A stretch of DNA of 64,000 nt from Lycium barbarum (GCF_019175385.1 NC_083338.1:65628884-65692883), one strand, 5' to 3'; shown: positions 22,187 through 34,248, numbered from the stretch's first letter. Made by a program: numbers and translations. The notes: generated by a model from the sequence alone, not told the origin.

Positions 22187-24696
22187 TGTTATATCCCGCA
22201 ATTTTGCATATTCAAAAAAAAAAAATTGAATTGAAATAATTGTGACAAATGAAGGACAAGGTCATATTTTGATTTTGTTCAATATATAAGTTGTCCATGG
22301 AAAATATTGGTGTGGAAATATGGGAGGAGGCCAAGGGCGAAATTGAAATTTCGGAAATTAGTTTCGGGAATTACAAATAAGATCCGTAAATTAATTGGGC
22401 TCAAGAAAGATGGAAAAAAAATTGAGGCCCAAGAGTTGAGGGGTGGCCGGCCATAGTGCCAAGGCCCAAGCCCATGGAATTTAATTTTATCCATGTGATA
22501 AATATGAAAAAGGGCCATAAACTTCTTCATTTTTCAAGAACTTTCAAGAAAGAGAATGGAGAGCCAAGAACAAGGGGCCATTTCGGCCAAGAGAGGGAGA
22601 AGATGAAGATCAAAAATCTTGATCAAAAAATTTATTTCTTAGTATTCCTACTAATTCAAGGGTCCTCTTCAACGTGGTATAATTGTTGAAACAAGAGAAC
22701 CGCTCTTTGTCGCAAAATCACAACCCTAGCTAAGTGAGGAAGTTGAAGAAGAAAGGTAAGATTTTATCATCTTTTATATGTTATGAAGGGTTTGTTTACG
22801 TTGTAGTATGTGGAAATGGATAAAATTCATGGAAATATGGATGTTGGAGTCTTGGCCGTGTGGTATGTGTGTTGTGTAGGAAGAATGAATAAATTTCTAT
22901 GTAGCAATTTGATTGTTGTTAATATGTATTCTGTGAGGAGAATGAGGACTTGGTGGTTTAAATTGATGTTGGAATGATTACGGGCTGATTTGCAAGTTAA
23001 TATGATCTTGGTGTCGTTTCTTTAATTGTAAGAATAATGTTGTTGAAATATGTGTTGTGGAGATAGTTCATGAATTTGGAAGCAAGAAATGCATTAAAAA
23101 TTTGTTTCTAGGGAAGTTGGAGAGTTTTTGTGTGGATTATGGTTTGGTGGAACTTTTGCATATTTTGTAGAATAATGGAAAATGTTCTTGAATTGTATTT
23201 GAATGGTCTTGAATTAGTGAATAAACATAAAAACGTTGACGTTAGTTTGATAGTGTGAAGTTGGGATGGAAGTTGTTGAATTATGTAGAAAAGAAGACTA
23301 TTTATATTATAATGTATTTTGTGATGATGGTTGATGTTGTTGGTATTGTTGGGTTGTTGTTGTTGATATTTTGGGCCGAGATGATTCTCGGGGGCGTTGA
23401 ATTTACAGGGGAAATGCTGCCGAAATTTCGGTAGACAATATGAATTTAAGCTTGAAACTTACATTTGGCAACTATGACCAATTGTAGATTTTGGACGAAA
23501 CGGGGATTGAGTTTGGACGAGCGTAAGGCGCAAGTGAGGTATGTAAAGCTATCCCTTTCCTTCTCTTGGCATGTCCTAGGTGTACTAGATTTGGATTTGA
23601 GCCTCGTAGGTTATTCTGCTCATGGGAATGCGAGTCTGAATTTTTGGTACTATTCATTCAGCACAATTGAATTATAGCCCTTAAGTTTTGTTGGAAAACT
23701 GTTCAAACATCCATAACCCATACAGACGTGATAGGCTCGCTTTGAAACCTTCATGGATGACTCCATAGAGTCCAATGTTTGTAATTTATATCCGCCACCT
23801 CGACTTGACCCGAGGTGGGCCCACAAGTTCCGAAACTTCCTTCGTTGTCTCACTTGAGCTATTTTTGTATGATATAAAAGTAAGACTTTCGTCTATGAAT
23901 CTAATACTCCGTTTGATTCGTTCCATAAGTCATTGGAAAGCTCCTTAATGTGAATATCCTGATGTGAGCATGTAATTCGATATAAGGAGTCTGCTATGAG
24001 TAATCTGATATAAGTATGTTGATAGAAATATCCTGACACAAGTAATCTGATATAAGTATCCGAAATAAGTATTCGGTTATAAATAATCCGTTACGAATAT
24101 CCTGATAATACATTCGATTCTTTCATCGGGTTTTAATTTATGTGCACCTAGTTTATTACTACTCCGCTCGTATATATGCTATGATCCCTTTCACCGAGTT
24201 CCGGGCCGGTATGTTTCGTGCATATGGTTCGCCGAGTCCTTTGTCTAGGGGTCGGGTTCCATGTATGTAATTCTGAAGTATGAGGTGTCTGGCTCCGGGG
24301 TACTGTGGTATATGTCCGTCCCCAGTTACTGTGTATATGGATTATGATGTGACTGGTTCTCGTGGCATATGTCCAGTTCCCGAGATCCCGTGTACATGTT
24401 ATGAAATCTTCTGGAGCATGGTGTGTTATGGCGCCAGAGACGGGAGTGGCGACCATGTTCCTGCGCCCTTTGCATGACTTTGGTATGCATCAGTTGTGGT
24501 TGAAACTTAAGTATTCTGATATTCTGGATAAGCTACTTACCTTCGGTATTTTTCTGATATACGATTTTGGTATACATGAATCTATTCACCGAGTCCCTCA
24601 CCGAGGGCCGGGGCACGTTGTATGTATGTGTGATGCATGATTCTGACATGTGTGATTTATGTATGGAAAGTAATAAATGTGGCATTTATATTATTG

Positions 24697-24885
24697 TGCG
24701 CACTGGACCCCTGACCGCGGTATGCCGAATTTGTGATATTGACCGCTGGACTCCTGACCGCGGTATCTGCGACATTGACCGCTGGACTCCTGACCGCGGT
24801 ATGTCGGGTTTGGGATGCTAACCGCTGGACACTTGGTCGCGGTATGTGTGATAGTGACCGCTGGACTTTTGGCCGCGGTAATTGT
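24697..24885 (+). repeat. Tandem hairpin array in solo LTR 22187
   Basis: Five units of about 37-43 bases with core ACCGCTGGACTCCTGACCGC followed by GGTAT. ACCGC can pair with GCGGT. Unit middles vary (CTGGACCCC, CTGGACACTT, CTGGACTTTT) while the arms stay. Confidence 0.85.
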
Positions 24886-25096
24886 GTGTTTGATTTTCTG
24901 TGTGTATGAGACGGAAATGTTTTTCAAAAGAAAGCAAAGTATTTTGGCATTTTGATTGCCGTATTTGTCTTCCGGAACCTTTTATGTATGATTTGTACGT
25001 CAGATGCAAGACTTTGGTATTCTGGCTATTGTGCTCACCTTCTGTACATTTTACTTCGGTTATGGCTTCGTTTTCTGTGTTTCATGCCTTACATGC

Positions 25097-25134
25097 TCAG
25101 TACATATTCTGTACTGACCCCCTTTCTTCGGGGG
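25097..25134 (+). other. Conserved double hairpin (solo LTR 22187)
   Basis: TCAGTAC/GTACTGA (25097-25103, 25111-25117), then CCCCC/GGGGG (25118-25122, 25130-25134), then GCTGCG and CGCAGGTAC. Confidence 0.8.
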
Positions 25135-25561
25135 CTGCGTTTCATGCTGCGCAGGTACTCCCAGAGGAGTTGAAGATATTATGGAAGATGTTCCAGCGAG
25201 GATGGCAAGCTCCATTTGCTCCCGGAGAACTGCCGAGTCAGAATATATGTGTTAAAGGTTCTATTAATGTTAGAGGCTTTGCAGACAGAGTCGTGGGTAT
25301 GGTATGTCGGTTTAGTAAGCGGCTCCATCAGCCGATATGTCGATTCGTATCACGTTATAAAGTCCGTATGATTACAGATTGGTTTGACTTGAAAGCTACA
25401 AAATGTATATATGTTTCAGCAAGTTTTACTATGTATTACATTCTATTTGATTAAAAGTCCGGAAAGATTATGTACGAAATGAAAGTCTGTGGGTTCGCTC
25501 GGCTCCGGATATGGGGTCGAGTGCCCATCACACCCTAGTGGGATTAGGGTGTGACAACACC

Positions 25562-25689
25562 CCTCCCCCTCCTTTAATCAGGAAGAGGGATTGGACTGGG
25601 TCACGCCCGTGGGCTGGACTCGGTCCAAAAAATTTAACATTACCCACCCCTTCCCCACCCACCCCCCCCCCCCCCCCGCGCCCTTTTTT
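25562..25689. other. C-rich flank of solo LTR
   Basis: C-rich sequence with a long poly-C run (about 25661-25677). There are no coding or LTR landmarks. It probably marks the region where the Tat-type LTR ends; the boundary is not visible. Confidence 0.4.
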
Positions 25690-26567
25690 TCACCTATATA
25701 TATTTAAATGTACATACAAGCACGAGTAATTTGACAAGCGAAAAAATAACAAGAATATTGATTATCAACATAGTATTTTAATTATAAACAAATTAGGAGG
25801 TAATTAACTTATTAATTAATTTAAAATATGTCTAATTGTGTAAACAAGCTCAATTTCGCAAATTTAGCCTTAATTAATTTTAATCCAATTGATTATTGCA
25901 ATTACAACCACTTTTAGCTTAATTAGGAAATTAAAGATCAATCACATTAATGACCTTAATTAATTTGAGCCAAATGAATTTGGTCATTTCAATTAACGTC
26001 ACTAGCAGGACAAATTCGCAAAAATGACCCTAATTACCTCAATCATGAATTGATTGGTTCAACTGTGGCTATAGTGTAAACAATTAAATAATCAAAACCA
26101 ATTTGCAATAATGACCCTCTACTTGATTAATTAGCCTGATTAAAACATTTATAGATAATTATGAATAACATTGACAAATTATACAATTACACAAAATTAA
26201 AGATTAAGGGGTAAAATGGTTATTATTTTAATTACTCAAACTCCTTGGATTAAAGGGAATAATGTATTTGCTAACTTTATTTTTGACAATTTAAACAATT
26301 AAATAAATGATTATTTTTAAAAATGCTTTTCTTTGATTAAATCCAACAAATATCTCATAAATGTCATAAAATGCACCAATTAATTCCTAAATGACTCTTA
26401 GTATCATAGAAATTATTTTATCAATTTAAAGGGGTAAAAATATTGACCTAAGCAATTTTATAAAAAATATTTTGACCTTTAAAAAATGCATGATTCATTG
26501 TCCTTGTCATCCAAGGACTCTGAGTAATTAAAATAAATTATGGGTGGTCAAAAATCAAGTGTCATCA
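25690..26567 (-). repeat. Tat/Ogre-type 3' LTR (A/T-rich)
   Basis: The minus strand starts TGATGACACTTGATT at 26567, directly after the tract CCAAAGGGGCAGT. The body is very A/T-rich with repeated TTAATTAA-like words and no Tekay landmarks. The far end (left) is uncertain because no partner LTR is present. Confidence 0.6.
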
Positions 26568-26580
26568 ACTGCCCCTTTGG
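26568..26580 (-). other. Polypurine tract of Tat/Ogre-type element
   Basis: Minus strand CCAAAGGGGCAGT immediately before the TGATGACAC LTR start. Confidence 0.65.
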
Positions 26581-27231
26581 TGTTCGGGGATGGCGAGACC
26601 ATCCCTGAGCAACGAAATTCGACTAACCCTAATTTTTGACTGACCCAACCCATCCTACATCTCATTATTATGCAATTTTCACATACGTGGACGGACCTTG
26701 GCTTCTGGGTTTCCTACATATCTCAGGTTATATGAGAATTCAGGCCACCTGTAGTTCGACTCAATTAAGGACTTTTAAGTGATTCAGCAAGAAAGCCCCG
26801 AGATTCACGGCGTAGTGACTGGGGTTTCTCTAGACATCTGTTGGAGTGTGACCGACTCTCTGGTCTTGAGTCCACCTACATATCCCCGGTCTCTGGGAAT
26901 CAGGACACATGTAGTTCGACTCGCTGGAGAAGAGCATATCCTTTATGTGGAATTACCTTCAGACTTCCCAGTGTGTATCGACCAGTCACGGTTTTTTAGT
27001 AATGAAAATAAAAATAGGAAAAATTACGACTGAATATGAGATCGGATGGCTTCCAGATCCTAGCCGGAGAGCTTGACTCCCATAGGCACCCTGTCTTAAC
27101 CGGCTGCGTAACAAAAAGTTCCACATTTGCTCCATAATTTGTCAGGATCTGGTTCAACAAACCAGCTCCTTTCTGGTGGTTGCGTGCTTATTTCCTGGAC
27201 TTGCCAATATTGTAGATATTCTTCATGGAAT

Positions 27232-27480
27232 TTTAGATGAATGGCCCTCTCGGCTATTTGCATTAATGGCCCTCTCGTCTATTTATATGTATGGCCCTCT
27301 CAGCAGTTTGATATGAATGTCCCTTCCGACAGTTTGTATGAATGTCCCTCTCGGCAGTTTGAATGAATGGCCCTCTCAGAAATTTGATATGAATGGCTCT
27401 CTCGGCAGTTTGTGTGAATGGCCTTCTCGGCAAATTAAACAAATGAATGGCCCCCTCGACATGCAGATGACAGATATGGC
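27232..27480. repeat. Minisatellite 1, unit about 26 bases
   Basis: About nine degenerate units built on GAATGGCCCTCTCGGCAGTT then TGTAT. The minus strand reads as a repeating QTAERAIHI-like peptide, which I treat as a by-product of the repeat. Confidence 0.88.
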
Positions 27481-27519
27481 CCTTGCGACTTGATGATCTT
27501 TCTTTCATCCATTGTATCG

Positions 27520-27805
27520 GTTGTTGACCCTTATGGTCATATATTCCCTTTTATCCTTGTAATGACCCTTTTGGTCATATGTGTCTTTGTGGTCGCTCAT
27601 TGTGACCCTCTTGGTCTGATATGTCTTTTTCATTCATTTTTTGTGTGACCCTTTTGGTCAGATTTGTATTTATGCTCATTCATTCTTTGCATGACCCCTT
27701 TGGTCAGCTATGTCTTTGTCATTCATTCTTTTCGTGACCCTCATGGTCAGATATGCTTTGTCCATTTGTTTTGTGACCCTCATGGTCAGATTTGCTTTTC
27801 GCCTG
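27520..27805. repeat. Minisatellite 2, unit about 45 bases
   Basis: About seven units with core TGACCCTTTTGGTCAGAT followed by a T-rich spacer with CATTCATTC. TGACC and GGTCA are inverted, so each unit carries a small hairpin. Confidence 0.85.
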
Positions 27806-28148
27806 CGCTGTGAGTAAGCTGGTTGATGAGTGCTTGCTGTCCTGTTAAAAACCTGCATCCACAGAAAAATTGTGAGTTTTCTAAGAGGCCAATTAGTGTC
27901 GTTATCCTCCCGTCCAGTGTCTCCTCTTGATGGCCTTTGAACCCTCTTGGGCTCGATATTTCGAGAGATGTTTTTAGGATGTACTTATGCTAGCTTTGAA
28001 AATCTAAAGTAATTTCTTTTTATAAAATGCGCGTTGTTTTTCCTTAAAAGAAATTTTTATATTATTTTTATGTGTCATGACGTGTATTTTCTTCGAATGA
28101 GTTCTTCTGGCTCTCCCAGGAGGTATGATTGCTGACTTCTGCACTGGT

Positions 28149-28178
28149 AGAATTTTTGAGACCTTTCTCAAAAATTCT
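28149..28178. repeat. Perfect 12-bp inverted repeat
   Basis: AGAATTTTTGAG, six-base loop, CTCAAAAATTCT. Related, less perfect copies lie at 28231-28260 and (one arm) about 28312-28327, each with CAGTGTA or similar nearby, so this is a repeated hairpin unit. Confidence 0.88.
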
Positions 28179-28703
28179 GACACAGTTTTTGAATTCACTC
28201 TGAGTGACCCTTGCTTTATCTCATTATGCAGGAATTTTTGAGGTTCCCTAAAAAATTCTACCCCAGTGTATGGCTTTACTATGTCACTTTTCTCGTTAAC
28301 TGTTTCTGATACCTCAAAAATTCTTCCCCAGTGTAGGGTTGATGTTTAGCCATCTCATGTACCGATCCTTGTTTTCTGATCTCATTGACTTTTGTCTCTG
28401 AGGTCTCATAAGGGTTTCTCGGGTTTTTCTTTTATGACGACCGAGCTCGAAAGCGCCTACGTATCCTATCGTAGCAGGAATTTAGGTCGAACGTAGTTTG
28501 GAATAAATTAACTGTGTTTTGGTTTTACTAATAACGTGACCGGTTCTGATGTGGACTGCCTATGTATCCCACTATGGGGAAGTCAGGTCATTGCATAGTC
28601 ATTACATAGACGATTTGTTTTTCCTATTCTATTACAAAGTACGATTATAAGCAAAAGGTATGATTATAAGGAAATAATAACGCGGTTACTAGCAAATTAA
28701 ATC

Positions 28704-30009
28704 CTAAATGTAGTATCTCTTGACCACGTCTTCATTGATGGCTTTAGGCCACTCTTGTCCGTCCATCTCAGCTAGGAGTACTGCTCCTCTTGAGAGTACT
28801 TTCATGACCATGTATGGTCCTTGCTAGTTTGGCGCAAATTTTCCTTTGTATTTCTCTTGGTGGGGAAAGATTCGCTTGAGAACGAAGTGTCCAATTTGGA
28901 AAAATCGGGCTCTGACCCGCTTGTTGAAGGCTCGAGACATTGTTTGTCTGTACAGCTGTCTGTGGCATACTGCCAACATTCTCTTTCCATCTATCATGGC
29001 CAGTTGCTCATAGCGATTTTTGACCCATTTCGTATGATTCAGCTCTACCTCTTGGATGATCCTGAGTGAAGGGATCTCCACTTCTGTAGGTATGACAGCT
29101 TTTGTACCATAGACAAAGAGGTATGGGGTTACTCCGGCGGAAGTTCGGGTTGTCGTTCTGTACCCCAACAAAGCATAAGGCAACTGCTCCTGCCAATTCT
29201 CGTAGTTGTCGATCATTTTTCTCAAGATCCTCTTGATGTTCTTGCTGGCAGCCTCTACGGCTCCATTCATCTGTTGCCGGTAAGCAGTAGAGTTTCTGTG
29301 GGTGATCTTGAATTGTTCACAAATGTCCTTCATTAAATGGGTGTTCACATTGGCACCATTTTCTGTGATGATGGATTCTGGTACACCGAAATGACATATC
29401 ATGTTATTTTTGACGAAGTTAGCCACGAATTTTTGGTCACAGATTTGTGTGAAGTTGCTTTTACCCATTTGGCGAAGTAGTTGATGGAGACTAAGATAAA
29501 ACGATGTCTATTGGAGGCTGGAGGCTCGATAGGTCCTATGACTCCTATTCCCCATGCCACGAATGGCCAAGGCGAGCTCATCACATGTAATTCTGTGGGG
29601 GGAACCTTCATCATATCTCCGTGTGTCTAACACTGATGACACTTCTGCATGAATTTGCACGAGTCATGCTCCATTTCATCCAGTAATATCCTGTCCTCAG
29701 GATTTTCTTAGCAAGGATAAATCCATTTATGTGGGGTCTTCATACCCCTGCGTGTACATCTTTTAGCAGTTTCATAGCCTCTTCGGCATCCATGCAACTG
29801 AGTAACCCAAGGTCAGGGGTCCTTTTGTACGACACTTCTTTGTTCAAGAAGAACCTATTAGCCAACCTCCTAATGATCTTTTTCTGATCCGCTGAGCTCT
29901 CTGGGGGTACTCTTCTTTCCCCAGGTAGGCCTTGATGTCGGCATACCATGGTTGACCATCCGACTCGGCCTCGACATGGGCCCAGTGAGCCGGTTAAATT
30001 TTTTCTCAT
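28704..30009 (-). pseudogene. Tat/Ogre-type gypsy integrase, decayed
   Basis: Three overlapping open pieces (30009-29740, 29614-29399, 29468-28827), then 40 further codons after an in-frame TAG to a natural end at 28704. Order: pre-integrase block (KRTPDLGLL), zinc finger (KCHQC near 29635), catalytic core, C-terminal domain (GPYMVMKVLS...INEDVVKRYYI). The core is different from the E1 type and lacks a chromodomain tail. The first catalytic Asp is replaced by Gly (WGIGVIG) and the second by Glu (ITENGA); the Glu (GAVEAA) remains. With frameshifts and stops as well, it cannot be active. The upstream RT and gag of this element are missing. Confidence 0.85.
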
Positions 30010-30204
30010 TTTTATTTTTTATTTTTTATTTTTTGGGTTCTCTATTTCTTTTCTATTTGTTGAATAGCACTTCGTTAACCTTTGAAGCTTTAGCATAACT
30101 TGTTAAAATTTGCAAAACATGTCATTGCTTCAAATGAAAAAAATCGTCATAATGAAAGCCTGCACATGTATGTTAGAGTATTTATTAATGAAAGATAATC
30201 TCAT
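30010..30204. other. Junction stretch without genes
   Basis: TTTTTA-rich low complexity (30000-30030), then unremarkable A/T-rich DNA up to the gag fragment. It is probably the breakpoint between the Tat-type remnant and the gag remnant. Confidence 0.5.
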
Positions 30205-31365
30205 CTAGATGCCCAGCAGGCTGCCACTGGTGTTACTACTCCTGGCAGAGGTTCACAAACAAGAGTTAGGGAGCAGACCCCTAAGCAAAGACCTACTCAG
30301 GTAGCACACACCGCTGCAGCTATGGCTTCACATATTGATGCAGTGCCAGCCTCGAGTGATGATCTTAGGCCCGTGGAGTGCGCTGTTATGACTGTGACTA
30401 ATCAATATCTTGTTGGGAGATTTAGGAAATTGGAGCCGCTGAGGTTTTCGGGTACTACTGCTCCGGATGCTTATGCGTTCATCATGGATATGCATGAGTT
30501 GCTATATAGGATGGGGATCGTTGAGTCCCATAGAGTTGACTATGTGTCCTACTAGTTTCACGGCGACGCGAAGACTTGGTGGAAGTATTTTGTTGCTTGA
30601 AGAGGGTTCTCCTCCCCTGACTTTGACTTAGTTCTACCGAGCCTTTCTTGAGAAGTATGTGCCTCGGGCTGTGAAAGAGGCGCGTAGGGAGGAGTTTCTA
30701 CATCTATAGTAGAAAGGTTTATCGGTGGAGAACTATGTGACTCGCTATTTGTATCTAGCTCGCTATTCCACTCCCTTGATCCGTACTGAGCCTGACAGGA
30801 TTAGGCGTTTTGTTAGTGGATTAGTCGGTTCTCTTCAGATTTCTTTCCTTCAGATGGAGACTATAGGGGCTTCCTTCCAGTCCATCGTCGAGCATGCTTC
30901 TTTGGTTGAGGCCGCTAAGGCCCGGGCATTTGGAGGTGATGGTGAGAAGAGGCAGCGTCAGATTAGGAGTTATGGTGGTTCTAGTTCAAGAGGCGTCGGT
31001 CAGCCTTCTAGGCTGTATCAGCCATATTCCAACCGTCCCGTATAGTCAGCTTTACAGGCTTCTCCTGGTGGGCCCTCCAGGAAGAGTATTCTGAAGAGAT
31101 CTCATCTCCGACCTGCTGGTAGTGTGGATCCGTCTGAGTTTGCAATTTCTGTTCGTTAGGTTCACCCTTCGAGGATTTGTTATGCATGTAGGGAGCTTGG
31201 CCATTTTGCTAGAGAGTGTACTCGACCCAAGTAGGATTTTCAGTCTCCGAGAACTCCGGCACCGTCACGTAGCCGTGGTGGTGCTTCATCTAAAGGCAGT
31301 GCTTAGTCAGGCCGTGGTGCTTCATCTAAGGGCGGTGCTTAGTCAAGCCGTGGTGGTTCGTAGGC
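30205..31365 (+). pseudogene. Gypsy gag fragment, + strand
   Basis: The frame reads DAQQAATGVTTPGRG and continues through MASHIDAVPASSDD to a Gag core (RFRKLEPLRFSG, DAYAFIMDMHELLYRMG). It is broken by TAG at 30553-30555 and by frameshifts, then resumes at 30725 (YVTRYLYLARYS). A CX2CX4HX4C knuckle (CYACRELGHFAREC) lies at about 31179-31220. The 3' end is a short GRGGASSKGSA-like repeat. The gag differs from the Tekay gags here. No PBS or LTR of its own is visible; truncated on both sides. Confidence 0.8.
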
Positions 31366-31369
31366 TGTC

Positions 31370-34248
31370 CTGAGTATGTAAGGCATAAGATACAGAAAAC
31401 GGAACCATACTCGAAACAAATAGTACAAAAGGTACGTACATTACCCAGAACACCAAATACTTAATTTCCAAATGTGAATCATGTATCAGAAGAAGTACAG
31501 ATCCAAAATACCGAAACACCAGAATATCAAAATGCTTGTTTTTCCAGACACAAAACATGGATGCCAATGTCATACGTAATATAATAATGCCGCGGAACGT
31601 ACGGCCCGATCCATACATATATATCGCTGCGGAACGTGCATCCCGATCCGTATAACATATCACATGTGCAAATAACGTGTCCCGACCCTCGAGTGAGGGA
31701 CTTGGTAAATAGAATCATGTATGTCAACATCGTATATCACATATGCATAACGTGTCTCGACCCTCAAACGAGGGACTCGGTAGATAAAATCATGCATGTC
31801 ACATCAAATATCATGTATGCATGTAACGTGTCCCGGCCCGCTAGTGACGGACTCGGTGGATAACGTGTCCCGGCCCTTCAATAAGGGACTCGGTAGAGGG
31901 GATCCGGTCCGGATTTGGCACCATCATCATATAACGTGTCCCGGCCCTTTACTGGTAGGTCTCGGTGAACAATGCAATGGAATATGCACGAGAACATATC
32001 CTGGCCCGGGCTCAGTGAAATCCAAACTGAGGCTTGCACGAACAGAGTAGTGCGAAACCATATGCACACAAATCAAGACTCAATAGATACGTACACTTAC
32101 TGACATTTGAAGGCTCAGAAACAAGTTTCAGGTCAATCCGACTTCGTATGAGAAAGTTACAAACGTTTGAAGTACAGAACGTTCTATAAGCATTTTAGAG
32201 CAAATCTGAGATCTTTTCCGAAGGTTAGGGACATTACGACTTAAAAAATTCTTTCAGAAACAAAACTCTTTATACTTATCTCGTTACTCAATCGTATAAC
32301 AAACTGGATCATGTCAGACATACTTATATCAGAAGTGAATCAGAATCGTAGGCAGACTCGGAAACATATTAAATAGAACTTCAGAAACAAATCTCTTCTG
32401 GATATCATATGGATCGAATCAAATATAACCTTTAGAATCATATGTACATATCAAAATATATTAAAGACTCAATGGAATAGTTAAACGTACTATCATTTGG
32501 AAATCAAAATGTTAATCATACCAATTGTCTTTCAAATGCCATTCAGAAACATATCAAACCAAACTTTGAACATTTACGCATACAGAACTCTTTATGGACA
32601 AAACTCAAAATTCAAGAGTAGAATTTCCCCAAATTGCATTTTATATCATACCTTATGTGGCTCTAGGACATGCCAAAGAAAGAAAAGGGTAAGCCTTACA
32701 TACCTGTGCCATGACCAACTAGGTACGCTTATTTGTCCAAACTTGCTAGTCTACATACAAAAGAATTCACATGATCATTAGATTTATCGTCATTCACTTG
32801 TGTTAACTTCTCAAATAAATTCGCTTATATTCTGCCGAAATTTCGGCAGCATCTCCCCTGTAAATACATCATCCCCGAGAGTCTACTCGGCTAAATCATC
32901 AACAACAAACCCGAGAAAGGAACTCGGCCAAAATATCAATAACAATGCCAACAATCATATCTCCAATCTTCAACAATTTACTCAAAATGCATTCTAACAT
33001 TAATAACTTGTTTTACATAATTCAACGGCATTTCATTTAGGTTCCAACCGATTATCACAACACACTCCGCAACCTTCCTAATTAAACAAAAACATCAATA
33101 ATGCAATCCTTATTTTCTTTCGAATTACCAAACCATCATTTTCATCATAGAATCCGCATCGACTACTACTAAGATGTCAAATAGAATCCATTCATCATAA
33201 CTTCCCAAAACAACCATCATTCGGCCACAACAACTACATGCATTTTTTTCATGAATTTTCCATCCATTTCTATACATCCCAACAACCAACACACTACATA
33301 AAATTAACCCGTTCTTTCTACACTTTAGCAATATCATTCATTCTTATAATCATAAGAAACCATACTAATATCGCATTAGCCTCCTCCATAATTCACAACG
33401 ATTTCAACCTCATTTCCAATCATTAAATCTTCATTTAACATCATAAAATTCTCAACACAACAACAATCAAAATGCTAAATAAAATCATTTCATTTATTCT
33501 ACATGATACCACCATATTCGGCCAACACATATACACACATATTTTATGAATTTAGTCCTTTTCTACACACTTCAACATACATAATTCATCCATAACATAT
33601 AAAAGGGAGTTAATTCTTACCTTTTTCCCTCCATTTTTCTTTTGTCTAGAATCATGAACTTGCAACAAATAGTGGATCTCTGGCTCCAACAACTACTCCA
33701 TGTTGTAGAGGACCTTGAACTTAGTAAGGATTCAGGAAGAAAGGAATTTTCGGATCAAAGTTTGGAAACTTCAATTTTTTTTCTCTTTTTTTTTTCTATG
33801 GCCGAATGGCCTTTCTTTTTCTTGGTCTATCTTTTGTTTTCTTGAAGTTTCTTGAGCAATGAAGAATTATAGCCCCTTTTCTCTTATTTACCACATGGTT
33901 TTGATTTTTATGGGCTCGGGCCATTTTATTTGGACCATGGCCGGCCACCACCAAAAATTGGGCCTCTCTTGTTCTTTTTTTTTTGATTTTCCAAGCCCAA
34001 CTTCTTTTGGTTCATTTTGTAATTCACGAAACTAATTTCCGAAATTCCAATTTTGCCCTTTAGCCTTCCTCAATATTTCTATGAGTCGTCTTGCGAATTT
34101 TCCTTTTCACCCTTTGCCTTTCTCAATATTCCATGCCAATAATATTCATAAACAACTTGTGTATTAAACAAGATCGAAATATAGCCTTACGCTTAGCTCC
34201 CCGCAATTATCCTGAATTATCCGAATGTACAAAATGCGGGATATAACA
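31370..34248 (-). repeat. Truncated LTR F (minus strand)
   Basis: Minus-strand start TGTTATATCCCGCATTTTG at 34248. Collinear with solo LTR D (for example the GAGTTTTGTTTCTGAAAG block). Contains GGCCGGCC near 33945, an 18-bp perfect palindrome CTGCCGAAATTTCGGCAG (32832-32849), a GTATGT module (32672-32704) and a hairpin array (31675-32010). It stops at CTGAGTATGTAAGG (about 31370), so the last roughly 470 bases found in LTR D, including the double hairpin, are missing. Confidence 0.85.
31675..32010 (-). repeat. Tandem hairpin array in LTR F
   Basis: Six units read on the + strand as ACGTGTCCCGGCCC, short spacer, GGGACTCGGT. Stem pairs vary in sequence between units (CCCTCGAGTGAGGG, CCCTCAAACGAGGG, CCCTTCAATAAGGG) while pairing persists. 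Confidence 0.85.

Larger units (their letters stand above)
22187..25556 (+). repeat. Solo LTR (Tekay type) with ACACC duplication
   Basis: Begins TGTTATATCCCGC and ends TTAGGGTGTGACA. ACACC lies on both sides (22182-22186 and 25557-25561) with no interior or second LTR, so it is a product of LTR-LTR recombination. Landmarks: GTGGCCGGCC at about 22443, CCGAAATTTCGG at 23420-23431, GTATGT module at 23538-23573, ACCGC/GCGGT array at 24697-24885, double hairpin at 25097-25134. Confidence 0.93.
26581..28703 (-). other. Long 3' untranslated region of Tat/Ogre-type element
   Basis: About 2.1 kb between the end of the integrase frame and the polypurine tract. It holds four dispersed copies of a CCTACRTATC...AGGTC...GTAGTT motif (about 26705, 26875, 28456, 28558), two minisatellites and an AATTTTTGAG inverted repeat series. 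Tat/Ogre elements are known for long repeat-bearing 3' UTRs. Confidence 0.7.

Noticed and set aside
27263..27508. Repetitive peptide frame (QTAERAIHI units)
   Set aside because: It is a translation of a minisatellite whose units vary in length; the frame holds only because unit lengths happen to be near multiples of three.
27232..27805. Regularly spaced repeats resembling a CRISPR array
   Set aside because: Units are degenerate and contiguous, without unique spacers, in plant retroelement DNA.
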